DNA of 64,000 nucleotides from Actinoallomurus iriomotensis (GTDB taxonomy: Bacteria; Actinomycetota; Actinomycetes; Streptosporangiales; Streptosporangiaceae): positions 124,001 through 188,000 of the forward strand of contig NZ_BSTJ01000008.1 of assembly GCF_030269445.1 (NCBI RefSeq), in the 5' to 3' direction. Below, piece after piece: positions 42,338-52,417 of the stretch; positions within the stretch are counted from its first letter, which is position 1, and each line of letters begins with the position of its first letter. A program made the position numbers and the translations under genes. The notes beneath the pieces are model-generated. The model was not told where the DNA came from. It saw nothing but the letters and a program-made list of their open reading frames with translations, and did no database searches.

Positions 42338-43204
42338 ATGACGGTGATCCAGACGGTCGAGGCGAACGGCCTGACGTTCGGGTACCTCGAGGCCGGCCGC
42401 GGCCCGCTCGCCCTGTGCCTGCACGGCTTCCCCGACTCCGCCCACACGTGGCGCCATCTGCTGCCCGCGCTGGCGGACGCCGGCTACCACGCGGTGGCGC
42501 CGTTCCAGCGCGGCTACGCTCCGACGAGCGTGCCGGCGGACGGCGCGTACCAGACGGGCGCGCTCGCCGCCGACGCGAACGCCCTGCACGAGGCGTTCGG
42601 CGGCGGTGCGGACGCCGTGCTCATCGGCCACGACTGGGGCGCGGCGGCGACGTACGCCGCGACCGCGCACGCGCCCTCGCGCTGGCGCCGCGCCGTCGCC
42701 ATGGCCGTGCCGCCGATCTCCGCCCTCGCCTCGGGTTTCTTCGACTACGACCAGCTCCGGCGCTCGTTCTACATGTTCCTGGTGCAGACACCGCTCGGCG
42801 CGCCCGCCGTCGCGGCGAACGACATGGCCTTCCTCGACCGGCTCTGGGCGGACTGGTCGCCCGGCTACGACGCCGCCGAGGACCTGACGCACGTCAAGGC
42901 GTGCCTGCGCGAGCCCGCCAACCTCGACGCGGCGATGGGCTACTACGCGGCGATGTTCGACCCGTCCCGGCACGTGGCCGCCTACGCCGCCGAGCAGGAG
43001 TCCGCCGGCGCCCGCGGCGACCGGCCGATTCTGTACCTGCACGGCCGCGACGACGGCTGCCTCGCCGCCTCCCTGGCCGGTGACGTCGCGGCGCACCTGC
43101 CACCGGGCTCGCGTGCGGAGATCCTGCCCGGGGCAGGACACTTCGTGCACCTGGAGCGGCCCGACGCCGTCAACACGCTCGTCGTTGAGTGGCTGGCCGC
43201 ATGA
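42338..43204 (+). CDS. Alpha/beta hydrolase, epoxide-hydrolase-like
   Basis: Start ATG 42338 gives 288 residues. An upstream start would cross the terminator. The oxyanion motif LHGFPDS is at 28-34 (HGxP type). The nucleophile elbow GHDWGA (97-102) places Asp99 as nucleophile, as in epoxide hydrolases and haloalkane dehalogenases. The catalytic His is in GAGHFVHLERP (about 262-272). Asp nucleophile plus HGFP favours soluble epoxide hydrolase over esterase. It lies between the tms operon and the P450 gene on the same strand, so it could process an oxidised lipid or terpene, but it has its own promoter region. Confidence 0.85.
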   Translation: MTVIQTVEANGLTFGYLEAGRGPLALCLHGFPDSAHTWRHLLPALADAGYHAVAPFQRGYAPTSVPADGAYQTGALAADANALHEAFGGGADAVLIGHDWGAAATYAATAHAPSRWRRAVAMAVPPISALASGFFDYDQLRRSFYMFLVQTPLGAPAVAANDMAFLDRLWADWSPGYDAAEDLTHVKACLREPANLDAAMGYYAAMFDPSRHVAAYAAEQESAGARGDRPILYLHGRDDGCLAASLAGDVAAHLPPGSRAEILPGAGHFVHLERPDAVNTLVVEWLAA

Positions 43205-43297
43205 TCCACGGATGTTCGTGAGGCCCTTGTCCTGACTCGTTCCGGCTTGGCAGGATGAGACCCGAACGTGATTCTAGTTGGGGGAGTTGACCAGGCC

Positions 43298-44551
<1,254 letters not shown>

Positions 44552-44555
44552 AGCC

Positions 44556-45281
44556 TCAGCGCACCACGTGGAGCGAACGGACCACGTGGTTGATGTCGGG
44601 CAGGAGGTTCGGCTGGTTGCTCGGGATCGTGATCTCCACGATCGCGGGCATCCGGCGGCCGGTGTCGACGGCGACGATGACCTCCGTCTGGCCCTTCTGC
44701 ACCCGGTCGCTCGCCGTGTGGGTCATCCGGAACGCGGTGACCCAGGCGTTGCGGTGGTCGACCGTCATCGCGGCGCCGGCCAGGTCCTTCCGCTGACCGT
44801 TGTCGCTGTACAGCTCGTCGACGAACTCCTTGCCGGTGAGCTCGGCGGCGGCGCGCAGCCGCTGCGAACCGGCGACGGCGAGCTTCGGGTCGAGCGGGCC
44901 GACGTAGACGGCGGCGTACCAGAAGTGCTTGTAGTCCTTGCGCCTGCTGTTCACCTCCTCGCCGGAGGTGTGGTTCACGCTCAGCCGGGAGGTGAGCCGC
45001 GCCCAGGGCGGCCCCAGCAGGGCGTAGGAGATCCCGCTCTGCCGGTCGGTGATCGTCCCGGCCGTGCGTGATCCGGCGCCGGGGAAGGTCGGCAGCGGGC
45101 CGGCCGGCGTGCCGGTGGGCCGCCACGTCAACGCGGGCACGCCCGTGGGGTTGGCGGTGACCAGCGGATAGGCCCCGGGGAAGGCGTCCGGGCCGCTGTC
45201 GGTGTGGCGATTGAGCAGAAACACGATCGCCGCCGCCACCACTAGGACGAAAGCGGCAGCGGCGGCAATCAGCGTCTTCAC
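44556..45281 (-). CDS. Membrane-anchored extracytoplasmic protein, function unknown
   Basis: A 241-residue protein starts at GTG 45281. Residues 3-23 (LIAAAAAFVLVVAAAIVFLL, 20 residues) form an uncleaved signal anchor. A Pro/Gly/Thr-rich linker follows to about 70. The remainder is a globular alpha/beta domain with SYALLGPPWARL (about 85-96), HFWYAAVYVGPL and a final ITIPSNQPNLLPDI. This layout is common in actinomycete proteins of unknown function in which a stalk carries a small domain outside the membrane. It ends 4 bp from the convergent P450 gene. Confidence 0.75.
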   Translation of the reverse strand: MKTLIAAAAAFVLVVAAAIVFLLNRHTDSGPDAFPGAYPLVTANPTGVPALTWRPTGTPAGPLPTFPGAGSRTAGTITDRQSGISYALLGPPWARLTSRLSVNHTSGEEVNSRRKDYKHFWYAAVYVGPLDPKLAVAGSQRLRAAAELTGKEFVDELYSDNGQRKDLAGAAMTVDHRNAWVTAFRMTHTASDRVQKGQTEVIVAVDTGRRMPAIVEITIPSNQPNLLPDINHVVRSLHVVR

Positions 45282-45300
45282 GGGTCGTAAGCGTACGGAA

Positions 45301-46842
45301 TTAACGAAGCTCTCGCTTGAGGATCTTCCCGGTCGCGGTCATCGGCAGCTCGTCGCGGAACTCCACGACGCGGGGGTACTTGTAGTTCGCGAGGTTCTCC
45401 TTCGCCCACGCGACCAGCGCGTCCTCGCTGACCGTGGCGCCGTGCACCGGGATGACGTACGCCTTGACCTCCTCGCCGTGGGTGTCGTGCGGAACGCCGA
45501 CGACGGCTGCGAGCGAGACGTCGGGATGCGTCATCAGCACCTCCTCGACCTCCCGCGGATACACGTTGAACCCGCCCCGGATGATCATGTCCTTGGAGCG
45601 GTCGATGATGTAGTAGAAGCCGTCCTCGTCGCGCCGGGCGATGTCGCCGGTGCGGAACCAGCCGTCGCGCAGCACCTCGGCGGTGGCCTCCGGACGCCGG
45701 AGGTATCCCTTCATCACGCAGTGCCCGCGGACCGCGATCTCACCCGGCCCGTCGCTCACGTCCTTCCACTCGTCATCGACGAGCTTCATCTCCACGCCCC
45801 AGATCGGCCGCCCGATCGAGCCCGCGCGGGCCGGGCGGTCGGGCCGGTTGAAGCAGGCGACGGGGGAGGTCTCCGACAGGCCGTACCCCTCCAGGACGTT
45901 CACCCCGAAGCGCTCGGCGAATCCCTTCAGGACCTCCAGCGGCAGCGCGGCCCCGCCGCTCGACGCCGTCGAGAGGGACGCGGCGATCCGCTCGATCTCC
46001 TCTCGCGTGTGCCCGCCCTCGTGCGTGAGCAGGCCCCAGTACATCGTGGGCACCCCGGCGAAGAACGTGACCTTCTCCGCCAGCATGAGGTCGAGCGCGG
46101 CGCCCGCCTCGAAGCGCGCCATCAGCACGACCGTGGCGTGCCGCAGGAAGCCGGTGTTGAGCACCACCGACTGGCCGAACGCGTGGAACAGCGGGAGCGC
46201 GGCCAGGAAGACGTCGTCGCCGGCCGTCTCGAACATGCTGTCGCAGACCATGGCGTTGAGCAGCATGTTCTGGTGGGTGAGCTCGGCGCCCTTGGGCCGG
46301 CCGGTCGTGCCGCTCGTGTAGAGGATCACCGCCGTGTCGGTGGCGTCGGTCCGCGCGGTCTCGAACTCCTGCGGCTGCCCGGCGAGCGCCGCCCAGATCG
46401 ACTCGCCGTACGGCACCTCGGTCGCCAGGGGAGTGGCGGGCAGCAGGAAGAAGTGCTCACAGTCCGGCACGTCGCCGAACGCGCCCCAGCCGGCCTCGCC
46501 CAGCGGCAGCTCCGGCGTGCCCTCGAAGCAGAACAGCGCCTTCGCCCCGGAGTCCTCCAGGTGGTAGGCGATCTCCCGCCGCTTCAGCAGGACGTTGAGC
46601 GGCACGACCACGGCGCCCGCCTTGAGGATCCCGAAGTAGACCATCGGGAAGTACGGCAGGTTGGGGCAGGCGAGCGCCACCTTGTCGCCCGGCCGGACGC
46701 CGCGGTCGCGCAGGAGGTTCGCGACCTGGTTCGCCACCTGGTTCACGAACGCGTACGACAGGCGCATGTCGCCGAAGACCAGTGCCTCGTGGTCGGGGTT
46801 GTCGCGTGCGGCGTCGTCCAGAACGACCGAGAGGTTGAGCAT
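45301..46842 (-). CDS. Acyl-CoA ligase (ANL superfamily)
   Basis: Start ATG 46842 follows AGGAG at good spacing and gives 513 residues. An in-frame upstream start at 46881 lies inside a palindrome and is rejected. The P-loop YTSGTTGRPKG is at about 174-184, GYGLSETSP at about 313-321 and GFNVYPREVEE at about 420-430, with the catalytic Lys in TATGKILKREL at the C-terminus. It is a medium- or long-chain fatty acyl or aryl CoA ligase. The strong palindrome just upstream suggests regulation by a fatty-acid-responsive repressor. It follows the LPMO gene on the same strand, but the hairpin separates them. Confidence 0.9.
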   Translation of the reverse strand: MLNLSVVLDDAARDNPDHEALVFGDMRLSYAFVNQVANQVANLLRDRGVRPGDKVALACPNLPYFPMVYFGILKAGAVVVPLNVLLKRREIAYHLEDSGAKALFCFEGTPELPLGEAGWGAFGDVPDCEHFFLLPATPLATEVPYGESIWAALAGQPQEFETARTDATDTAVILYTSGTTGRPKGAELTHQNMLLNAMVCDSMFETAGDDVFLAALPLFHAFGQSVVLNTGFLRHATVVLMARFEAGAALDLMLAEKVTFFAGVPTMYWGLLTHEGGHTREEIERIAASLSTASSGGAALPLEVLKGFAERFGVNVLEGYGLSETSPVACFNRPDRPARAGSIGRPIWGVEMKLVDDEWKDVSDGPGEIAVRGHCVMKGYLRRPEATAEVLRDGWFRTGDIARRDEDGFYYIIDRSKDMIIRGGFNVYPREVEEVLMTHPDVSLAAVVGVPHDTHGEEVKAYVIPVHGATVSEDALVAWAKENLANYKYPRVVEFRDELPMTATGKILKRELR

Positions 46843-46856
46843 CGGCGTCTCCTGCT

Positions 46857-46890
46857 GCGATATCGATGGGAAGGTTCCCATTGATATCGC
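46857..46890. promoter_or_regulatory. 34-bp near-perfect palindrome upstream of the acyl-CoA ligase
   Basis: GCGATATCGATGGGAA (46857-46872) faces TTCCCATTGATATCGC (46875-46890) with one mismatched pair and a 2-base centre. It lies 14 bp from the ligase ATG and 10 bp beyond the LPMO stop. A mixed-composition, highly symmetric site at this place fits an operator for a dimeric repressor. It could also end LPMO transcription. Confidence 0.75.
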
Positions 46891-46900
46891 AGCGGAGCTG

Positions 46901-47491
46901 TCAGCTGAAGATGACGTCGGCGCAGGAGTAGAAGGCGTTTCCGGTGTCGGCGATGTCCCAGACGGCGAGGATCAGCTGCCGGCCGTGCCGGGCCGGCGGC
47001 GTGCCGGTGTGGGTGACCGGGTTCGGCGGCCGCTGACCGCCGTAGTTCACCTGCAGGAACGGCGTGGACTCCAGGGCGGCCCGGGTCAGCGGCTGGGTGG
47101 GGTCGTAGGTGGTCTTGGTGATGAAGTAGCGGAACGACGTGGTCGCGTGGATGGCGGTGAAGGTCCACGAGAAGTTGTACGAGGCGCCGCTCGTCATCGA
47201 CGCGGCCGGCCAGGCGCCGCCGCGCGGGTCGTCGAGCTGGGCGAACTCCGTGTGATTCGCGCTGCAGATGTGACCGTCCGCCGGGCCGGCCTGCGGGAAG
47301 CCCTTGGGGCCCTCCACGCTCTGCGGCTCGTACTGGATCGCGCCGCAGTCGGTGACCTGGTGCTGGGCGCAGCGGTAGCTGCGGCTGGGCGGTGAGGTGG
47401 TGTAGCCGTGGGCGAACGCGGGGGTGGCGGTGAGCAGGGGGACCGCGACGGCCGCGGCGCCGGCGACGGCCAGGGCGAGCTTTCCGTGCAT
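46901..47491 (-). CDS. Secreted lytic polysaccharide monooxygenase (AA10, chitin/cellulose-active)
   Basis: A 196-residue precursor. The signal peptide MHGKLALAV..TPAFA (1-27) is cleaved before His28, which becomes the N-terminal His of the copper histidine brace. The second brace His is His115 in FTAIHATTSF. The axial aromatic is probably the Phe near VWDIADTGNAFYSC (about 177-190). Cysteines at 41/49 and near the C-terminus form the usual disulfides. The enzyme oxidatively cleaves crystalline chitin or cellulose outside the cell. Start ATG 47491 is fixed by the signal peptide. A short motif GGAAACCTTCCTAA upstream may be a polysaccharide-regulon operator. Confidence 0.95.
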   Translation of the reverse strand: MHGKLALAVAGAAAVAVPLLTATPAFAHGYTTSPPSRSYRCAQHQVTDCGAIQYEPQSVEGPKGFPQAGPADGHICSANHTEFAQLDDPRGGAWPAASMTSGASYNFSWTFTAIHATTSFRYFITKTTYDPTQPLTRAALESTPFLQVNYGGQRPPNPVTHTGTPPARHGRQLILAVWDIADTGNAFYSCADVIFS

Positions 47492-47537
47492 GTGACCTCC
47501 TCGGACGGGAGTCCTGGCGGGGACCCTGTCCGTGAAT

Positions 47538-47558
47538 TTACTGGAAACCTTCCTAAAA
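47538..47558. promoter_or_regulatory. Candidate polysaccharide-utilisation operator upstream of the LPMO gene
   Basis: The site TTACTGGAAACCTTCCTAAAA contains GGAAAC-CTTCCTAA. It is close to the TTAGGAAAsTTTCCTAA palindrome I associate with chitinase and LPMO promoters in actinomycetes. It lies 47-67 bp upstream of the LPMO start in a locally AT-rich stretch. The assignment is from memory of the motif. Confidence 0.4.
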
Positions 47559-47644
47559 GTAAGGTGGCCCGTGAGGGAGGGCGGCGTCACCTCCACGGCG
47601 TAAAGCCCGACGGTTCTTGCTTGCGTCTGCGCTAGTCTTGGGAT

Positions 47645-47680
47645 ATGTGCTCTCGGCTGCTCCTTAGCCGGCCGCGTTGA
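47645..47680 (+). CDS. Leucine-rich leader peptide of leuS (11 aa)
   Basis: The frame ATG TGC TCT CGG CTG CTC CTT AGC CGG CCG CGT TGA encodes MCSRLLLSRPR, with three consecutive Leu codons of three different types. A -10 element TAGTCT at 47633-47638 puts the transcription start at or beside the ATG, so the peptide is probably translated from a leaderless end. Directly after it come a pause-type hairpin and a terminator hairpin before leuS. Position and codon content are those of a ribosome-mediated attenuation leader sensing charged tRNA-Leu. Confidence 0.8.
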   Translation: MCSRLLLSRPR

Positions 47681-47730
47681 CGTAACCGATCGGTCGACGC
47701 GGCAGCCCCTCCTTGCGCGAGGGGCCTTTC
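47671..47730 (+). terminator. Attenuator of leuS: alternative hairpins and terminator
   Basis: Hairpin 1 pairs GCCGCGTTGAC (47671-47681) with GTCGACGCGGC (47693-47703), one G-U pair. Hairpin 2 pairs GCCCCTC (47705-47711) with GAGGGGC (47719-47725) and is followed by CTTTCC. The Leu-codon segment GGCTGC (47655-47660) can pair with GCAGCC (47702-47707), which would dissolve hairpin 2. Stalling at the Leu codons would change which structure forms. Confidence 0.7.
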
Positions 47731-47800
47731 CATGCGGAGAGGCTTTCCAAGGGGCACATTTTCGATGAGCCGAAGCCGTGCGAATCTCAGACGAGGAACG

Positions 47801-50266
<2,466 letters not shown>

Positions 50267-50312
50267 CCCCGCCTCCCGGGCGGGACGAACACCCGCAAAG
50301 GCGACACGAAAA

Positions 50313-50348
50313 GCGGTGAGGGCACCCCACGAGGGGCGCCCTCACCGC
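50313..50348. terminator. Bidirectional terminator between leuS and lexA
   Basis: GCGGTGAGGGC-A-CCCC pairs with GGGG-C-GCCCTCACCGC (50313-50328 and 50333-50348), with an ACGA loop and one internal mismatch. It is preceded by GAAAA, which serves as a U-tract for the lexA transcript. The two genes are convergent. Confidence 0.9.
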
Positions 50349-50370
50349 GCGCAGTCCGGAGACGCGTCGG

Positions 50371-51069
50371 TCACATCTTGCGCAGCACCGCGACGACCCG
50401 ACCGAGGATCGTCGCGTCGTCGCCCGGGATCGGGTCGTACGCCGGGTTGTGCGGCATCAGCCAGACCTTGCCGTCGCGGCGCTTCAGCGTCTTGACGGTG
50501 GCCTCGCCGTCGATCATGGCGGCGACGATGTCGCCGTTCTCGGCCACAGGCTGCTGGCGGACGACCACCCAGTCGCCGTCGGCGATCGCGGCCTCGATCA
50601 TCGAGTCACCGGTGACGTTGAGCAGGAAGTGCGTGCCCTCGCCCACGAGCTGCTTGGGCAGCGCGAAGACGTCCTCCACGGCCTCCTCGGCCAGGATCGG
50701 GCCACCGGCCGCGATACGGCCCACGAGAGGCACGTAGGCGGGCGCCGGGCGGGTCGCCGTCTCCTGCCCCGAGGTCGTCTCGTACGACTCCGGCTCGGTG
50801 GCCACGGCCGCCGAGCCGGGCATGCGGACCACGACGGCGCGCGGGCGGTTGGGGTCGCGCAGGAGGAAGCCCTTGCGCTGGAGCGCGCGCAGTTGGTGCG
50901 ACACGCTGGAGGTGCTCGTCAGCCCGACCGACTCGCCGATCTCGCGCATCGACGGAGGGTAACCGCGGCGCTGGACGGAGTCGCGAATCACCTCCAGGAC
51001 CTTGCGCTGGCGTGCCGTGAGCCCCGACTCGTCGCGGGGGCCGTCGGGCATTTCCCGAACCTTGCTCAT
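50371..51069 (-). CDS. lexA: LexA repressor of the SOS response
   Basis: A 232-residue protein. The N-terminal winged HTH runs about 15-72 ([42 protein letters not shown]). The autocleavage site is Ala121-Gly122 in GRIAAGGP. The catalytic Ser156 is in GDSM and Lys193 in EATVKTLK, matching the S24 peptidase dyad. RecA filaments on single-stranded DNA trigger self-cleavage. The start ATG 51069 is divergent from the LysM gene at 51268, and the 198-bp gap holds two CGAAC-N4-GTTCG-like SOS boxes, so it is autoregulated and shares control with its neighbour. Confidence 0.97.
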   Translation of the reverse strand: MSKVREMPDGPRDESGLTARQRKVLEVIRDSVQRRGYPPSMREIGESVGLTSTSSVSHQLRALQRKGFLLRDPNRPRAVVVRMPGSAAVATEPESYETTSGQETATRPAPAYVPLVGRIAAGGPILAEEAVEDVFALPKQLVGEGTHFLLNVTGDSMIEAAIADGDWVVVRQQPVAENGDIVAAMIDGEATVKTLKRRDGKVWLMPHNPAYDPIPGDDATILGRVVAVLRKM

Positions 51070-51162
51070 ATATGTCTCCGCTGGATGACTGCGCTCCGGT
51101 GACGCGCTGTCGCCGGTATTTCGTTCCTGTACACGGACGTTAGCGCCTTCCCGCTAAATGAT

Positions 51163-51176
51163 CAAACACCTGTTCG
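51163..51176. promoter_or_regulatory. SOS box 1 (LexA-binding site)
   Basis: CAAAC-ACCT-GTTCG matches the Gram-positive SOS consensus CGAAC-N4-GTTCG with one mismatch. It lies 94 bp upstream of the lexA start, between the divergent genes. Confidence 0.8.
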
Positions 51177-51215
51177 AAGATGTCCTGGAAATTCGTCGGC
51201 TCTCGCGGTACAACT

Positions 51216-51229
51216 CGTACAGATGTTCG
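51216..51229. promoter_or_regulatory. SOS box 2 (LexA-binding site)
   Basis: CGTAC-AGAT-GTTCG differs from CGAAC-N4-GTTCG at one base. It is 39 bp upstream of the LysM gene start and 53 bp from box 1, about five helical turns. Confidence 0.78.
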
Positions 51230-51267
51230 ATCGAAATCTCTTTCGACTCGGCAGAGGGGAGATCGAC

Positions 51268-51651
51268 ATGAGCGAGCGAATCGATGGGCGCGTGAGCCTG
51301 GTCACTCCCGAGGGAGGGCTCATGGGCGAGCGTCGGGCTCATCCCGGCACACCTCTCCGGCTCACCCGGCGCGGCCGGGTCGTCGTGGTCTGCGCCGTGG
51401 CGCTGGCGCTCCTCGCCGGCTACTGGACGGGGGCGCGGCACGGCGCCCGCGCCACGTCCGGTGGCGAGAGGGGGCCGGCGGTCGCGCGCGAGTCGGTGAT
51501 CGTGGGGCCGCGCGACACGTTGTGGGGCATCGCCGTACGCGCCCGGCCGGAGGTCGACCCCCGCGTCACGGTCCAGCGCATGATCGACCTCAACGCCCTG
51601 TCCACCGCGGTCGTCAATCCGGGCCAGAAGATCTACATCCCCGCGCGCTGA
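51268..51651 (+). CDS. SOS-induced LysM membrane protein, probable cell-division suppressor
   Basis: Start ATG 51268 follows GAGGGGAG and gives 127 residues. There is a cytoplasmic N-terminus of about 37 residues, one membrane helix (VVVVCAVALALLAGYW, about 38-53), a short linker, and a C-terminal LysM domain (about 76-125) with DTLWGIAVRA and VNPGQKIYIP. The gene is divergent from lexA with SOS boxes between. That is the same neighbourhood and topology as yneA of Bacillus, divS of Corynebacterium and Rv2719c of Mycobacterium, which block septation during DNA damage. I infer the same role. A hairpin terminator follows. Confidence 0.85.
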   Translation: MSERIDGRVSLVTPEGGLMGERRAHPGTPLRLTRRGRVVVVCAVALALLAGYWTGARHGARATSGGERGPAVARESVIVGPRDTLWGIAVRARPEVDPRVTVQRMIDLNALSTAVVNPGQKIYIPAR

Positions 51652-51694
51652 CGGGCTCGCCGCTCGCCGCGCCCTCGCGGGGCGGCGGCGCGAC

Positions 51695-51724
51695 ACGCCG
51701 ACGCCGCCGTGACGGCGTCGGCGT
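51695..51724 (+). terminator. Terminator after the LysM gene
   Basis: ACGCCGACGCCG (51695-51706) and CGGCGTCGGCGT (51713-51724) form a perfect 12-bp stem with a CCGTGA loop. It lies 44 bases beyond the LysM stop and before the nrdR promoter. Confidence 0.85.
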
Positions 51725-51783
51725 CTTCGTGCTCATGTGGCGGACGAGGTTGCGGAGGCCCTCGTGGAGCCGTACGGTAGACC

Positions 51784-51829
51784 ACTACATCTAGTACTTA
51801 CATGGATGTAGTTCACCACAGGTTGTGGT
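51784..51829 (+). promoter_or_regulatory. Paired NrdR boxes upstream of nrdR-nrdJ
   Basis: ACTACATCTAGT (51784-51795, arms ACTA/TAGT) and ACCACAGGTTGTGGT (51815-51829, 6-bp arms) are palindromes with centres about 32 bp apart, close to three helical turns. That is the usual spacing of tandem NrdR boxes. An overlapping inverted repeat ACTACATC / GATGTAGT spans 51784-51812. Confidence 0.72.
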
Positions 51830-51888
51830 CACGCAGTGAAGTCGCTGTAATCGAGGACGTAACGCCCGCCGGGGGGAGGGGATGGATC

Positions 51889-52344
51889 GTGCACTGCCCG
51901 TTCTGCCGTAACCCCGACAGCAGGGTGATCGACAGCCGCTCCACCGAAGACGGCGCGGCGATCCGGCGGCGCCGGTCGTGCCCCGAGTGCGGTCGCCGCT
52001 TCACGACCCAGGAGACCGTACTCCTGATGGTCGCCAAGCGCAGCGGCGTCACCGAGCCGTTCTCCCGCGACAAGATCATCGCTGGGGTGCGCCGGGCCTG
52101 TCAGGGGCGCCCGGTGACGGAGGACGCGCTGGCCAAGCTCGGGCAACGCGTCGAAGAGGCCATCCGGGCGACCGGAAACGCCGAGATGCGTTCGCACGAC
52201 GTGGGGCTGGCCATCCTCGGGCCGCTGCGTGAGCTGGACGAGGTCGCGTACCTGCGATTCGCCTCCGTCTACCGGGGGTTCGAGTCGATCGACGACTTCG
52301 AGAAGGAAATCGAGACTCTTCGCGCGGCGGAACGCGGCCGGTAA
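51889..52344 (+). CDS. nrdR: Transcriptional repressor NrdR
   Basis: The start GTG 51889 (VHCPFC) follows GGGAGGGG. An ATG at 51802 would begin inside the NrdR boxes and is rejected. The 151-residue protein has a four-Cys zinc ribbon, Cys3/Cys6 and Cys31/Cys34, with [20 protein letters not shown]. An ATP-cone domain follows at about 46-136 ([20 protein letters not shown], cited part [13 protein letters not shown]). It senses dATP/ATP and represses ribonucleotide reductase genes. It lies 73 bp upstream of nrdJ on the same strand, so the pair is likely an autoregulated operon. Confidence 0.96.
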   Translation: MHCPFCRNPDSRVIDSRSTEDGAAIRRRRSCPECGRRFTTQETVLLMVAKRSGVTEPFSRDKIIAGVRRACQGRPVTEDALAKLGQRVEEAIRATGNAEMRSHDVGLAILGPLRELDEVAYLRFASVYRGFESIDDFEKEIETLRAAERGR

Positions 52345-52417
52345 CACCGGCGCCCCATCGCGTGTTGTACGAGGTAATCCTTGAAATGGGCCGGTTCGGC
52401 CTGAGAAGGGGGAGGTC

